From Billgrantia aerodenitrificans (GTDB lineage: Bacteria; Pseudomonadota; Gammaproteobacteria; Pseudomonadales; Halomonadaceae), in the NCBI RefSeq assembly GCF_021404405.1, contig NZ_JABFTV010000007.1:62001-126000 (forward strand): a stretch of DNA of 64,000 bases, written 5' to 3'. The position numbers were made by a program, and so were the translations under genes. Under the pieces are notes generated by a model, which searched no databases, had not been told where the DNA came from, and was given only the letters and a program-made list of their open reading frames with translations. Shown piece by piece: positions 8,844 to 18,574 of this stretch (within the stretch, counting starts at the first letter, position 1; each line of letters begins with the position of its first letter).

Positions 8844-9380
8844 ATGTCATCGCAAAGTGACGCTGCCTGCCCTATGCCCACCTCACCACGCTCGCTGCTA
8901 AAGATGTTCCTCGGAGAACGACCGCGGCTGGTCCAACGGATCAGACGTATCGTCGACAACGAGGCCGAAGCCGAAGACTTGGCGCAGGAAACTTTCGTCA
9001 AGCTGTGGCATCGCCAGCCCAAAGACGATGACTCTGTAGGCCTGCTCTACCGTACCGCGCACAACTTGGCGCTCGATCATCTGCGCGCCCAGAAGGTACG
9101 CCAACGTCATCAAGAGACTGCTCAGGCAGAAGAGCAGGATAACGCTCACCCCAGCCCCGAGAGGGTCGCGGCTACGCTCGAACGCTGGGGCAATCTGGTG
9201 GCTGAACTGGATGCATTGCCTGAGCGCACGCGCCGTATCTTTCTGCTCAATCGCGTCGAAGGCGAAACCTACGCCGCTATTGCCAAGCAGTTGGGAGTTT
9301 CAATCAGCACCGTGGAGAAAGAGATGATGCGAGCGATGCGGGCATGCCGCCAGTGGCAACGTCGGCAGGAAGAAGAGTGA
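8844..9380 (+). CDS. hasI: ECF sigma factor, FecI family (HasI-like)
   Basis: This 178-residue extracytoplasmic-function sigma factor has region 2 around RIVDNEAEAEDLAQETFVKL and region 4 around LPERTRRIFLLNRVEGETY, followed by the helix-turn-helix AIAKQLGVSISTVEKEM. In FecI/HasI systems it directs polymerase to the promoter of the TonB receptor when the receptor binds its ligand. Next come a FecR-type anti-sigma, a heme oxygenase and a hemophore receptor with an N-terminal signalling domain, which supports the HasI role. The start is uncertain: 8844 and 8874 are both possible and neither has a strong ribosome-binding site. The frame stays open upstream to 8775. Confidence 0.8.
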   Translation: MSSQSDAACPMPTSPRSLLKMFLGERPRLVQRIRRIVDNEAEAEDLAQETFVKLWHRQPKDDDSVGLLYRTAHNLALDHLRAQKVRQRHQETAQAEEQDNAHPSPERVAATLERWGNLVAELDALPERTRRIFLLNRVEGETYAAIAKQLGVSISTVEKEMMRAMRACRQWQRRQEEE

Positions 9381-9448
9381 GGGAATCTGGCTGCTGAGTC
9401 GTTATTGGAGAAGACAACCACAATTGCCGAAACAACGATGATCGTGCG

Positions 9449-10465
9449 ATGAGGAGATGTACCAAGGTGGCGTTACCTTCCCAGGAAGCGCTCGATGATG
9501 AAGCCATTCAATGGTTTCTACGCCTGCGAGACCTCTCTGCCAGCGAGGCGGATCGGCATGCCTTCGAGGCATGGTTGGCGCAGAGCGAGCGACATGAAGA
9601 GGCCTATGCAGAGGCGGAGCAGCTATGGCAAGCGGTGGAAGCGCCGGCCAGGTTGCTCGCCGAGCGCGAAGCGAGTGCCCGCCCGGCCTCGTCGCACCAA
9701 TCCTGGCCGTGGGCGGCGGCAGCATGCCTGCTGCTGACGCTACTGTTCGGCTTCGGTGCCTGGCGCGATCCCGGTCTGTTCGACAGGTGGATGGCTGACC
9801 TGGCCACTGCCCCAGGGCATACACAGCAGGTGGTGCTGGAAGATGGCACCCGGCTCTTTCTCGATGCCGATAGTGCCGTGGATATCGTGATGACGGCTGG
9901 CGGGCGTCAGTTGAGACTGCGCCGTGGTCGCCTCTGGTTGGATGTGGCCAGCGAACCGGCACGCCCTTTTACGGTATTGGCCGGCGAGGCGAAAGCCGAG
10001 GTGGTGGGCACGCGCTTTGCCGTAGAGCGATTTGCCGACGACGTTCGCGTCTCCGTGGAGGAAGGACGTGTGGCGGTCTCTCGTGGTCAGCGTGACGAAG
10101 GCACTGAGCGAGTGGTGCTGGGCGCCAATCAGGAGGTCCAGCTTCACCGCGGATCGCTGCATGGCGAGCCCAGCGAGATCGATGCCAGAGGCCGCCTGGC
10201 TTGGGCCCGGGGCCAACTGCTGTTCGACCAGATCGCGCTCGGCGAGGTCGCCTTGCAGCTCGAGCGTATGCTGCCAGGCCGAGTGGTCGTCAGTGGCGAT
10301 GGGGCAACATCACATCGGCTTTCCGGCAGCTTCCCTGCCAATGATCCCGACGCCATTCTCGATGCCCTGGAAACCAGCCTGGGGATAACCGTCAGGCGTC
10401 TGCCAGGCATTACCTGGCTGGCGTCGCCAGCGCACGCTACCCAGCAAACTGTCCCTTCCCTATGA
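9449..10465 (+). CDS. hasS: FecR-family anti-sigma factor / transducer (HasS-like)
   Basis: The 338-residue product has the FecR layout. A cytoplasmic sigma-binding region contains EAIQWFLRLRD and FEAWLAQSERHEEAY. One membrane segment lies around residues 85-103 (WPWAAAACLLLTLLFGFGAW). The periplasmic FecR domain holds VVLEDGTRLFLDADSAV and VVGTRFAVERF, and a C-terminal STN-like subdomain ends the protein. It would hold HasI inactive until the HasR signalling domain reports bound heme-hemophore. It lies 68 bp after hasI and 10 bp before the heme oxygenase gene, so the three probably form one transcript. The name is by context. Confidence 0.8.
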   Translation: MRRCTKVALPSQEALDDEAIQWFLRLRDLSASEADRHAFEAWLAQSERHEEAYAEAEQLWQAVEAPARLLAEREASARPASSHQSWPWAAAACLLLTLLFGFGAWRDPGLFDRWMADLATAPGHTQQVVLEDGTRLFLDADSAVDIVMTAGGRQLRLRRGRLWLDVASEPARPFTVLAGEAKAEVVGTRFAVERFADDVRVSVEEGRVAVSRGQRDEGTERVVLGANQEVQLHRGSLHGEPSEIDARGRLAWARGQLLFDQIALGEVALQLERMLPGRVVVSGDGATSHRLSGSFPANDPDAILDALETSLGITVRRLPGITWLASPAHATQQTVPSL

Positions 10466-10475
10466 CGAGGCCCTC

Positions 10476-11084
10476 ATGGAAACCGTAACCCCGCCAGAGC
10501 AGACCACCGTTCAGCCACTCAGCAAGCGCCTCAAGCATGCCACCCGAGAGCAGCATGAGCGGGTTGATCACGCGATCATGACGCTGCGCCCTTTTGACGA
10601 CCTGGAAGGCTATGCGCGCTTCTTGCGGGTGCAATACGGCTTTCAACAGCGCTGCCTGCCCGTCTATCGCCATCCACAGCTGGCCGACTGGATCTCCGAC
10701 TTGACCCTGCGCTGTCGATACGCCGCAGTGGTACGCGACTGCCATGATTTGAACGTCGACGCCGAACGTCAGGCACAGGCCAAGCCGTTGGCAGCGCCGA
10801 CAAGTGAGGCGGCGCCTTATCTGCTGGGTTGGCTGTATGTGAACGAGGGCTCCAATCTGGGGGCGGCCTTTCTGTTCAAGCGAGCCGCCGAGCTGGGGCT
10901 ATCTGCCAGCTACGGAGCGCGCCACTTGGCGCCCAGCGACGACGGCCGTGGCCTACATTGGCGAAACTTTACGCAACAGTTGGATGCGATACCGCTGCCT
11001 GAGACCGGCATCGTGCAGGCGATCGCCGGTGCCAAGGAAGCCTTCGCCTGCGTCGAAGCGCTAGCGCGCCCGCTGGTTCGTTGA
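10476..11084 (+). CDS. hemO: Heme oxygenase, HemO/PigA type
   Basis: Heme oxygenase opens the imported heme ring to biliverdin, CO and iron in the cytoplasm. The 202-residue protein has the family length. The proximal-ligand region is KHATREQHERVDHAIM, with His27 the likely iron ligand. The distal-helix signature is LGWLYVNEGSNLGAAFLFK, followed by GARHLAPSDDGRGLHWRNF, as in bacterial HemO/PigA proteins. GACGAGG lies just before the ATG. Its place between the anti-sigma gene and the hemophore receptor ties it to heme-iron use rather than bilin pigment synthesis; no phytochrome gene is nearby. Confidence 0.88.
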   Translation: METVTPPEQTTVQPLSKRLKHATREQHERVDHAIMTLRPFDDLEGYARFLRVQYGFQQRCLPVYRHPQLADWISDLTLRCRYAAVVRDCHDLNVDAERQAQAKPLAAPTSEAAPYLLGWLYVNEGSNLGAAFLFKRAAELGLSASYGARHLAPSDDGRGLHWRNFTQQLDAIPLPETGIVQAIAGAKEAFACVEALARPLVR

Positions 11085-11088
11085 GGTG

Positions 11089-11325
11089 TCAATCGCCAAG
11101 GGCGAATCGAGGTAACGATGTGCCTAGCGCCGGGTAGCCAGTCCCGCCGCGCATAGAGGATTGAGCAGCTCTGCGGACAGCGGCGGCGCGCAGACTCTCG
11201 CCGGGCTCGACCTTGCCACCGGGAACGGACCATAAGCCCGCTTCAGGCGGGTTCAGGCGTTTTACCATCAGGATGGCGCCATCTTCGCGCCGAATGACGG
11301 TACAAGCGGCTTGTATGGTTTTCAC
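11089..11325 (-). pseudogene. Truncated, frameshifted Nudix hydrolase
   Basis: The first 50 residues look like a Nudix hydrolase: MKTIQAACTVIRREDGAILM and then LWSVPGGKVEPGESLRAAAV, the start of the Nudix box. After that the frame reads RRAAQSSMRGG instead of the needed REL..E.G helix. Removing one base near 11172 restores Arg-Glu-Leu-Leu, but that frame also stops soon after. At 78 residues the product is about half the usual length and lacks the catalytic glutamates. It converges on the heme oxygenase stop codon five bases away. I take it to be a decayed gene. Confidence 0.65.
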
Positions 11326-11467
11326 TGCACTGGCCCTCTTTCGAGGCTTGAGCCCCCGTGCTCATAGCCTGCCACTCTAGCGTAACGCTCACACGCTCTC
11401 TGCAACATCGCGATTGCAATCGATTTTAGCCGAATCATTGAGGAACTCCTCAGCCTCGAACGTTTGT

Positions 11468-11490
11468 TGAATGAGAAGCAAAATCATTCA
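11468..11490 (+). promoter_or_regulatory. Inverted repeat upstream of hasR, Fur-box-like
   Basis: TGAATGA and TCATTCA form perfect 7-bp arms around a 9-base A-rich spacer, 26 bp before the hasR start. The stretch GAGAAGCAAAATCATTC resembles a Fur box. It lies in an AT-rich island of the 190-bp gap before hasR, where both Fur and the HasI-dependent promoter are expected. I cannot place the sigma-factor boxes with confidence. Confidence 0.45.
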
Positions 11491-11516
11491 ATAAATCTGG
11501 TGCAGAGGGACGTCAT

Positions 11517-14510
11517 ATGCAGCATGAACAGCGTGAGAGGCTACCCGGCGTGGGGAAAGGTCTCTATCGCAAGGTCGCGGAGGGGGCTGGCATCGTCGTG
11601 ATGCTGACGATTTTCGTGATACTCGTCGGGCTGCGCGAGGCTCATGGGCAGACGGGAGGAAGCCGTGATACGACGGGGCAGGGCGATGACCAGACGCTCG
11701 CCCAGCAGCGTTACCGCTTCGATCTGCCCGAGCAGTCGTTGCTCTATTCGCTGGGTGAATTCACCGCCATTACCAACATCTCGGTACTGCGCCCGGACGA
11801 CCGGGCCATCGGTGGCGTGGCGCCGGCGCTGCAGGGCGAGATGACCGCCGACGAGGCCTTGCGTGCTCTGCTGATGGGAAGCGGTTTGGCCGTTGAGTAT
11901 CGTAATGCGCGTACTGCCGAACTCGTCGAGCCGCGGCCCGCCACCATGACCACCGTGGGCGACCAGGTCATGTTCAGCACCCTGACGGTTACCGCTGGCC
12001 GTCTGGGCGACGACTGGGTCTACCACGAACCGCGCTCGGTGAGTGTGATCCCCCGCGAGCGTATCGACCGCCTGCCGCCGCGCCACGCTGCCGATATGCT
12101 GCTGGAGACGCCGGGTGTCTACAGCGCAGTCAACACCCAGGACCCCGCGCTGTCGGTCAACATTCGCGGCATGCAGGACTTCGGCCGTGTCAACACCATG
12201 ATCGACGGCATGCGCCAGAACTTCAACGAGAACGCCCACCAGCAGCGCAACGGCAACCTCTACGTGGACTCCGAGCTGCTCAGCGAGGTGGTGGTTGCCA
12301 AGGGGCCCACCTCCGACGTGCATGGTGCCGGCGCCATTGCTGGTAGCGCCAACTTCAGAACGCTGGACTATGACGACATCATCATGGATGGCAATGACGC
12401 CGGCGTGCGTCTGAGGGCCAATACCGGCCTGGGCGGTGAGGGTAACGGGGTCAATTTCATCGGTAGTTTGGCAGCGGCCGGTCGTTTTGGTGACAACCGT
12501 TTGGAATTGTTGGGAGCACGGAGCCGGCGCAGCCTGGGCGAGTACTCACCGGGGCGGCGAGGAGAAAGTTTCGATTGGCTGATGGTCGGGGTGCAGGACG
12601 GGTTCGAGGGTCGCGATAGCGAGCAGGTCGTCGACCGCGTCAAGTTCACCGATCAGACCCAGGAGTCCAACCTGTTCAAGGCGCGCCTGAACCTGACGCC
12701 AAACCAGGCGCTGCAGTTCACCTATCTGGATACCGAGATTTCCTACAACAACGTCTCCGATCGAAGGGTCACCAATCCCAGCGATGGCAGTGTACGGGAG
12801 GGCGACGAGGCGTGGCTGCAGTATGGCGATGCCCAGGCGTCCTCGCACTCCATCGGCCTGGACTATACCTTCAACCCCGGGTCCGACTGGATAGACTTGG
12901 CGGCCAGGGTCTACCGCGTTTCCACCGAAAACGAGCGCTATACCCGGGAAGGAAGGCCGGTAATCACCGACGGTATCAACATGACCGAGGAGGCATGGCG
13001 TACCGGGCGATGCGACCAGGTTCCCTTTCCGGACAACTGGCAGAGGGAGTGTGAAGCCGGGCTGGGTTCCAACGCAGTAACCAACATCACGACTCATGGC
13101 CTGACGCTGGAAAATACCGCGCGCTTTGCGTTGGGGGGCGTCGATGGCTTTCGCTTCAACCACGGCATCGAGTACTTTCAGGATCGCGGCGATTCCAATA
13201 CCGAGTACGATCATCACGGCAGCGCCGTCAATACGGCTGTAAGCACCTTGCAGCCCAATGGACGTCGCAGTATCGCCAGTGCTTTCGGCAACCTGGTTTG
13301 GGAGAATGAGACCTACACCTTGGGTGGCGGCTTGCGCTATGACTACTACCGACTAAAGGGCGATACCCGCGTGCCGGGGGTGGAATGGAATTATATTACG
13401 CGGCAAGAGCAGTTTGATGCTCGTTTCTCACCCGAAGAGCAACAGATGCTGCGGGATATGGGTTGGTATGACTACTACTACAATTTGAACTGGATTGCCC
13501 CAAAGTGGGAGGCTGAGTATGCCTATTACGAATATGAAGTTAACAATCGCGAGGATAATCTGCTTCCCACCTTACAGGCAGCATACCGACCTACCGATTG
13601 GTTGGAACTCTTTGCTGGCTGGGGTGAATCCTGGCGGCCACCGGCACTGACAGAGTCGCTGATGGAGGGCAGCCACCCCAGCGATCCCTTCGCCGTGATG
13701 TTCCCCAACCCTTATGCAGAACCCGAAACCTCACGTAGCTGGGAGGTGGGCTTCAATACCGTCTTCCAGAATCTTCTGCTTGATAACGATCGTCTGCTGA
13801 GCAAAGTGGCTTATTACGATACCGAGGTGGACAACTACCTGATCACGAGCATGGTAAATATCATGCCGGGGAGAGTGGGGGGGTTGGGGCGTACCATGTT
13901 CGTCAACAACCAGGTGCCGATGAAATTCCGCGGTATCGAACTTGAGCTCGACTATGACGCCCGGCGTTGGTACACCCGCCTCAACTACACCCATGTACTT
14001 GGGGGCGATCAGAATTTCTGTCAATACGCGCGCCCTTTGGGCAGCCATTACCCTCGCTACGATATGCCGGATGAAGACGGGAATTTCTCGGAAGAGCATC
14101 AATGGGCTATCGACAATGGCTACGACTCCTATGAGGACTATCTGGACCAGCAGGTAATCTGTGCTGCGGGGGGAGCGGCCGCACAATTTGGTATGAATAG
14201 CGCGCGTAACGTACCGATGGATCGTGGGAGCTGGGTGCTGGGCATGCGTTTGTTCGATGAGAGGCTGGATATGGGAACGCGCCTCAACTATAGCGCCGAA
14301 GGCAAGCCGGAGGATTTCGAGTATGCCATCTGGCCGAGCTATACCACCTGGGACCTGTATGCCAGCTACCGCATCAATCAGAACGTGTTACTGCGCGCCT
14401 CGGTGGAGAACCTGCGCGATCAAAACTATGTGACTGGCTATTCGGATATCTTCTCTCGCACCTATGCGCCGGGGCGTACGGCGATGGCGGGGGTGGAACT
14501 GCAGTTCTGA
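11517..14510 (+). CDS. hasR: TonB-dependent hemophore/heme receptor with signalling domain (HasR-like)
   Basis: This 997-residue outer-membrane receptor would take heme from HasA and import it with TonB energy. After a hydrophobic leader (about residues 24-44) comes an STN signalling domain (about 66-140, YRFDLPEQSLLYSLGEF), which would contact the FecR-type anti-sigma. The plug follows, with DMLLETPGVYSAVN, VNIRGMQDFGRVNTMIDGM and GAGAIAGSANFRTL. The barrel includes the HasR/hemoglobin-receptor motif MFPNPYAEPETSRSWEVGFN and ends in aromatic GVELQF, as outer-membrane insertion requires. The hemophore gene lies directly downstream. The protein resembles HasR more than free-heme receptors, but ligand preference is inferred. 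Confidence 0.9.
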   Translation: MQHEQRERLPGVGKGLYRKVAEGAGIVVMLTIFVILVGLREAHGQTGGSRDTTGQGDDQTLAQQRYRFDLPEQSLLYSLGEFTAITNISVLRPDDRAIGGVAPALQGEMTADEALRALLMGSGLAVEYRNARTAELVEPRPATMTTVGDQVMFSTLTVTAGRLGDDWVYHEPRSVSVIPRERIDRLPPRHAADMLLETPGVYSAVNTQDPALSVNIRGMQDFGRVNTMIDGMRQNFNENAHQQRNGNLYVDSELLSEVVVAKGPTSDVHGAGAIAGSANFRTLDYDDIIMDGNDAGVRLRANTGLGGEGNGVNFIGSLAAAGRFGDNRLELLGARSRRSLGEYSPGRRGESFDWLMVGVQDGFEGRDSEQVVDRVKFTDQTQESNLFKARLNLTPNQALQFTYLDTEISYNNVSDRRVTNPSDGSVREGDEAWLQYGDAQASSHSIGLDYTFNPGSDWIDLAARVYRVSTENERYTREGRPVITDGINMTEEAWRTGRCDQVPFPDNWQRECEAGLGSNAVTNITTHGLTLENTARFALGGVDGFRFNHGIEYFQDRGDSNTEYDHHGSAVNTAVSTLQPNGRRSIASAFGNLVWENETYTLGGGLRYDYYRLKGDTRVPGVEWNYITRQEQFDARFSPEEQQMLRDMGWYDYYYNLNWIAPKWEAEYAYYEYEVNNREDNLLPTLQAAYRPTDWLELFAGWGESWRPPALTESLMEGSHPSDPFAVMFPNPYAEPETSRSWEVGFNTVFQNLLLDNDRLLSKVAYYDTEVDNYLITSMVNIMPGRVGGLGRTMFVNNQVPMKFRGIELELDYDARRWYTRLNYTHVLGGDQNFCQYARPLGSHYPRYDMPDEDGNFSEEHQWAIDNGYDSYEDYLDQQVICAAGGAAAQFGMNSARNVPMDRGSWVLGMRLFDERLDMGTRLNYSAEGKPEDFEYAIWPSYTTWDLYASYRINQNVLLRASVENLRDQNYVTGYSDIFSRTYAPGRTAMAGVELQF

Positions 14511-14600
14511 GACCATGATGGGAAATCCTGTCACGGTCGAAGGATCATGCCGCCGTATCGCGGTATGGAAGACGAGGCATGCGACGCCATGCCCAACGGA

Positions 14601-14623
14601 GCTCGGCGGATGGGCCGCCGAGC
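14601..14623 (+). other. Intercistronic hairpin between hasR and hasA
   Basis: GCTCGGCGG and CCGCCGAGC form a perfect 9-bp stem with a 5-base loop, 36 bp before hasA. There is no T-run, so it may stabilise or process the mRNA rather than end transcription. Confidence 0.55.
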
Positions 14624-14658
14624 CCCATTGACCAAGCAAGGAAAATGGAGAGTGAAAC

Positions 14659-15228
14659 ATGTCTATTTCCTATGTATACGATGAAAGTAACTTCCCGCCC
14701 GTATTTCCGCCTCCCACCACCTTGGAGGAGCTGCTTGTCGGCTTCGAGGACTTCGGTGTTCCTGGCGAGCACCCGGATAATACCGGGGGGTTCTATACGA
14801 GCGGCAATCCTTCTGGTCTCTCCGGTGATACCTACGCATTTTCGATTGACGGAGGGGCGTTCGCCTTTTCGGCGGTGGGGAATCTGGCATATGACTTCTC
14901 CAGCCACACTCTCCACGGAACTCTCGAGGGGTTGACCTTGGGCGGTGGCCTCAATAGTGATGGCACGGTGTCCAATGACTTCATCACCTTCACCTTCGAT
15001 GACCCGCTGGTGGGCAGTCTCTCCGAGGGACGCGAGAACGTGGTTCACGACATCATCTGGGGCCTGATGAACGGCTCGGTCCAGGGGGCCGACGACAGTG
15101 CCGGTACCGGTACGCAGGGTGGTCTGCTGGCGGTCCTGGACGATGCAGGACTTCTGGATGACCCGATTCCGGCGCCGACCACCGGCGTGGCCGAGACCAG
15201 CGACTTCGATCTGGCCCTGGCCGCCTGA
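14659..15228 (+). CDS. hasA: Secreted heme-acquisition hemophore HasA
   Basis: HasA is exported whole by a type I secretion system, captures heme outside the cell and hands it to HasR. The 189-residue protein has the family length and no N-terminal signal peptide. Recognisable parts are NTGGFYTSG, the ligand-loop segment NLAYDFSSHTLHGTLEGL and VVHDIIWGLMNGS. By alignment from memory with Serratia HasA, Tyr78 corresponds to the heme-ligating tyrosine, His83 to its hydrogen-bonding histidine and His38 to the second axial ligand. The C-terminus ends in FDLALAA, as expected of the uncleaved secretion signal. hasDEF follow, with strong hairpins between. Confidence 0.92.
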   Translation: MSISYVYDESNFPPVFPPPTTLEELLVGFEDFGVPGEHPDNTGGFYTSGNPSGLSGDTYAFSIDGGAFAFSAVGNLAYDFSSHTLHGTLEGLTLGGGLNSDGTVSNDFITFTFDDPLVGSLSEGRENVVHDIIWGLMNGSVQGADDSAGTGTQGGLLAVLDDAGLLDDPIPAPTTGVAETSDFDLALAA

Positions 15229-15255
15229 GCCTAGCCGACCTGACCCAATAAAAAA

Positions 15256-15275
15256 GGCAAGGGGTTCCCCTTGCC
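15256..15275. terminator. Strong hairpin after hasA (partial terminator or mRNA-stability element)
   Basis: GGCAAGGGG and CCCCTTGCC form a perfect 9-bp stem. A run of six A residues precedes it, so it has classical terminator form only for minus-strand transcription. On the plus strand it would act as an attenuating or 3'-end-protecting hairpin, making hasA more abundant than hasDEF. Confidence 0.6.
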
Positions 15276-15287
15276 GCAACGTATCAA

Positions 15288-15322
15288 CACCGCGCCAAGG
15301 GCCTTGTGCCCGGGGCGCGGTG
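15288..15322. other. Second hairpin between hasA and hasD
   Basis: CACCGCGCC and GGCGCGGTG form perfect 9-bp arms around a 17-base loop, 12 bp after the previous hairpin. Together they fill the first half of the 230-bp hasA-hasD gap. Confidence 0.5.
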
Positions 15323-15458
15323 CCTTGGCATTGTCGCCAGCAGTGGCGCGATGTCAAGCATGACCACCGTGACCCTGCGATGAGCGGAACAGATACATGA
15401 GCGGGCCCCGACGGGGGCGCGCCGAGTTTCCACGACGCTTATTTAGGGGCAGGCCACC

Positions 15459-17207
15459 ATGAAACCTTCGCGCGGCGAGCCGCGTAACGAGATACGCCAG
15501 GCGCTGGGTGCCTATCGCGGCGGCTTTCGCAGCGTTGGCATCTATAGCGCCGTGATCAATCTGCTGATGCTGGTGCCACCGCTCTACATGCTGCAGGTCT
15601 ACGACCGGGTGCTGGCCTCGGGCAACACCACCACGCTACTGCTGCTGACGCTGATGGCGCTGGGCCTGCTGGCGCTGATGGGGGCGCTGGAGTACGTGCG
15701 CAGCCTGGTGGTGATCCAGATCGGCGAGCGGATGGACGAGCGCCTCGGCGAGCGGGCCTATACGGCAGCCTTCGAGCGTGGCCTGGCCGGCCGGGGTGCC
15801 CAGGCGGGCCAGGCCACCCGGGATCTCGACTCGCTGCGTCAGTTCATCACCGGCAACGCCATCTTTGCCTTCTTCGATGCCCCCTGGTTTCCCCTCTATC
15901 TATTGGTGATGTTCCTGTTCCACCCCTGGATCGGCTGCCTGGCACTGGCGGGCGCGGTGCTACTGGTCGGCCTGGCGTGGCTCAACGAGCGGCTCTCCCA
16001 GCCGCCGCTGCGTGAAGCGGGCGGCCTGTCGGTGCAGGCCGCCAGTACCGCCGAGGCGCAATTGCGCCATGCCGAGGCCATCGAAGCCATGGGCATGCTG
16101 AGTGCGCTGTCGCGGCGTTGGGCGCGGCTGCATGGCGGCTTCGTCGCCCTGCAGGGGCTGGCCAGCGAGCGCACGGCGCTGATCACTGCGGTATCGAAGA
16201 GCCTGCGCGTGGCACTGCAGTCGCTGGTGCTGGGCTTGGGCGCCTGGCTGGCGGTGAGCGGCGCCATCAGCCCGGGCACCATGATTGCGGGATCGATCCT
16301 GATGGGACGCGTGCTGGGCCCCATCGACCAGGTGATCAACGCCTGGCGGCAGTGGAGCACCACGCGCCTGGCACATCAGCGTCTGGCGGTGCTGCTGGAG
16401 GCGCATCCTGCCCGCGCAACGGGCATGGCGCTACCTGCGCCGCGGGGCGAGGTGGCGGTAGAGGCCGTTAGCGCGATGCCGCCAGGAGGGCGCAAACCGA
16501 CCCTGGTGCAGATCGACGTTCGCCTGGCGCCGGGCGATGCGCTGGGGGTGGTGGGTCCCTCCGGTTCCGGCAAGTCGACCCTGGCGCGACTGCTGGTGGG
16601 CGTATGGCGGCCCCAGGTGGGCACGGTACGGCTGGATGGCGCCGCCATCCAGCACTGGGACAAGGCCCAGTTAGGGCCGCACATCGGCTACCTGCCCCAA
16701 GAGGTGGAGCTGTTTGCCGGCAGCGTGGCGGAGAATATTGCGCGCTTCGCCGAGCCGGATTCCGAAAAAGTGATTGGTGCCGCCAAGGCGGCTGGGGTGC
16801 ATGAGCTGATCCTGTCGCTGCCCCAGGGCTACGACACGCCGCTGGGCGATGGCGGCGTGGGGCTCTCCGGCGGCCAGCGGCAACGCATCGGCCTTGCCCG
16901 GGCGCTCTACGGCCCGCCATCGCTGGTGGTGCTCGACGAGCCCAATGCCAACCTCGACGAAGCCGGTGAGAAGGCGTTGATGGCAGCCCTGCAGTGGCTG
17001 CGTGAGCGCAACGTGACGGTGGTGCTGATCACTCATCGGCCTCAGGTGCTGAAGGCCACCACCCACCTGCTGGCGCTGAAGGAAGGCCGGCAGGCGACGT
17101 TCGGCTCGACTCAGGAGGTACTGCAGGCGGGGGCAGCACGTCAGGCCGCTTCTAGCGGTGCCACTTTGATGGCGCACAGCCCCTACCAGATGGAGCGCAG
17201 CGCATGA
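15459..17207 (+). CDS. hasD: Type I secretion ABC transporter, HasD/PrtD family
   Basis: This 582-residue inner-membrane ABC exporter would power HasA secretion. An N-terminal membrane domain (about residues 20-290) begins with [24 protein letters not shown], typical of PrtD-type exporters. The ATPase has Walker [10 protein letters not shown] at 366-374, signature LSGGQ at 469-473 and Walker B LVVLDEP near 489-495. It lacks the peptidase-like N-terminal domain of HlyB-type exporters, as expected for HasD/PrtD. The stop overlaps the hasE start by four bases. Direct linkage to hasA makes the hemophore the likely substrate. Confidence 0.92.
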   Translation: MKPSRGEPRNEIRQALGAYRGGFRSVGIYSAVINLLMLVPPLYMLQVYDRVLASGNTTTLLLLTLMALGLLALMGALEYVRSLVVIQIGERMDERLGERAYTAAFERGLAGRGAQAGQATRDLDSLRQFITGNAIFAFFDAPWFPLYLLVMFLFHPWIGCLALAGAVLLVGLAWLNERLSQPPLREAGGLSVQAASTAEAQLRHAEAIEAMGMLSALSRRWARLHGGFVALQGLASERTALITAVSKSLRVALQSLVLGLGAWLAVSGAISPGTMIAGSILMGRVLGPIDQVINAWRQWSTTRLAHQRLAVLLEAHPARATGMALPAPRGEVAVEAVSAMPPGGRKPTLVQIDVRLAPGDALGVVGPSGSGKSTLARLLVGVWRPQVGTVRLDGAAIQHWDKAQLGPHIGYLPQEVELFAGSVAENIARFAEPDSEKVIGAAKAAGVHELILSLPQGYDTPLGDGGVGLSGGQRQRIGLARALYGPPSLVVLDEPNANLDEAGEKALMAALQWLRERNVTVVLITHRPQVLKATTHLLALKEGRQATFGSTQEVLQAGAARQAASSGATLMAHSPYQMERSA

Positions 17208-18574
17208 TGCCACCTACCGATGCGGCACGTGGCGTCGAGCCCGGCCCTGCATTCTCTTCCACCTCGCGGGACACGCCGGACTGGCAAGCGATGGCGCAGC
17301 GGCGGAGGCGTCCGCGCCGTCTGGGCGGCTGGCTGTTGCTGACGGGCTTCGTGAGCTTCGTGGTGTGGGCGGCTTTGGCGCCGCTGGATAACGGCGTGGC
17401 GGTCCCTGCCACCGTGGTGGTTTCGGGCAACCGCCAGGCGGTGGAGCATCCCAGCGGAGGCATTGTCGAGCGGCTGTGGGTGCGTGAGGGCGACCGCGTC
17501 ACCCAGGGCCAAGTGTTGGTCAGCCTGGATGCCACCCGCCATGCCAGTGAGGTGGACGTACTGAGCGGCCAATACAGCGCCACCCTGGCGGAGATCGCCC
17601 GCCTCGAGGCGGAGCGTGACGGTCTCGTTAGCATCGAATTCCCCGCCGAGCTGACCGCGCAGGCAGACCCCGAATTGCTGACCGTGCTGGCGCTGCACCG
17701 CCAACTGTTCGAGAGCCGTCAGGCCTCGCTCGCCTCGGAGCTGGCGGGGCTGGACGCCAGTCTGGCAGGCCAGCGCGCCCAGGCTAGCGGGCTAGAAGCA
17801 TCGCTGACGCAGAAGCGCCTGCGGCTGGCGCTGCTGGGCGAGCAGCGCGATAACCTGCGCGGCCTGGCGGAAGAGGGCTACATTCCGCGCAACCGGCTAC
17901 TGGAGATCGAGAGCCAGTACGCCCAACTGCAGGGAGAGCTGGTCGCCGACCGCGGCACCCTGGAGCAGACAGAGCGTCAGATCGACGAACTCAGCCTGCG
18001 CATGACCCAGCGCCGCGAGGAGTATCAGCGCGACGTGCGCGAAGCCTTGACCCAGGCACGCTCGCGCATGCGTGAGCTGGCCGGCCGCCTGACCTCGGCG
18101 GAGTTCGAACTGGCGCATACCCAACTGCGCGCCCCGACGGCAGGCATCGTGGTGGGGTTGGCCCAGCACACCGAAGGCGGCGTGGTGGCGCCCGGCGGCC
18201 GCCTGATGGAGATCGTCCCCGAGCACGAGCCGCTGCTGGTGGAGGGCCAATTACCGGTCGAGCATATCGACCGGGTGCACGCTGGGCTGTCGGTGGAGCT
18301 TGCCTTCACCGCCTTCGAGCGCAGCACCACACCTAGGGTGCCTGGCAAGGTGGCCCAGGTTTCCGCCGACCGCTTGGTCGATGAGCGCAGTGGCGAGCCT
18401 TACTACCGCGTTCAGGTAGAAGTGGCGGCGCAAGCCCTGGAGGGACTGGGCAGTGACGTGCTGCGTGCCGGGATGCCGGTGGAAGCCTTCGTGCGCACCG
18501 GCGAGCGTACGCTGCTCAACTACCTGTTCAAGCCGCTGCTGGATCGTGCTCGCACCGCCTGGGGGGATGCCTGA
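17204..18574 (+). CDS. hasE: Membrane-fusion protein of type I secretion, HasE/PrtE family
   Basis: HasE joins the ABC exporter to the outer-membrane channel across the periplasm. The 456-residue protein has one N-terminal membrane segment (about residues 40-62, [19 protein letters not shown]). A biotinyl-like half-motif follows ([20 protein letters not shown]), then a long coiled-coil region from about 110 to 300 rich in Leu, Gln, Arg and Glu. The HlyD signature [21 protein letters not shown] comes next. Length and architecture fit the family. It overlaps hasD by four bases and hasF by one, so the three genes are translationally coupled. Confidence 0.92.
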   Translation: MMPPTDAARGVEPGPAFSSTSRDTPDWQAMAQRRRRPRRLGGWLLLTGFVSFVVWAALAPLDNGVAVPATVVVSGNRQAVEHPSGGIVERLWVREGDRVTQGQVLVSLDATRHASEVDVLSGQYSATLAEIARLEAERDGLVSIEFPAELTAQADPELLTVLALHRQLFESRQASLASELAGLDASLAGQRAQASGLEASLTQKRLRLALLGEQRDNLRGLAEEGYIPRNRLLEIESQYAQLQGELVADRGTLEQTERQIDELSLRMTQRREEYQRDVREALTQARSRMRELAGRLTSAEFELAHTQLRAPTAGIVVGLAQHTEGGVVAPGGRLMEIVPEHEPLLVEGQLPVEHIDRVHAGLSVELAFTAFERSTTPRVPGKVAQVSADRLVDERSGEPYYRVQVEVAAQALEGLGSDVLRAGMPVEAFVRTGERTLLNYLFKPLLDRARTAWGDA

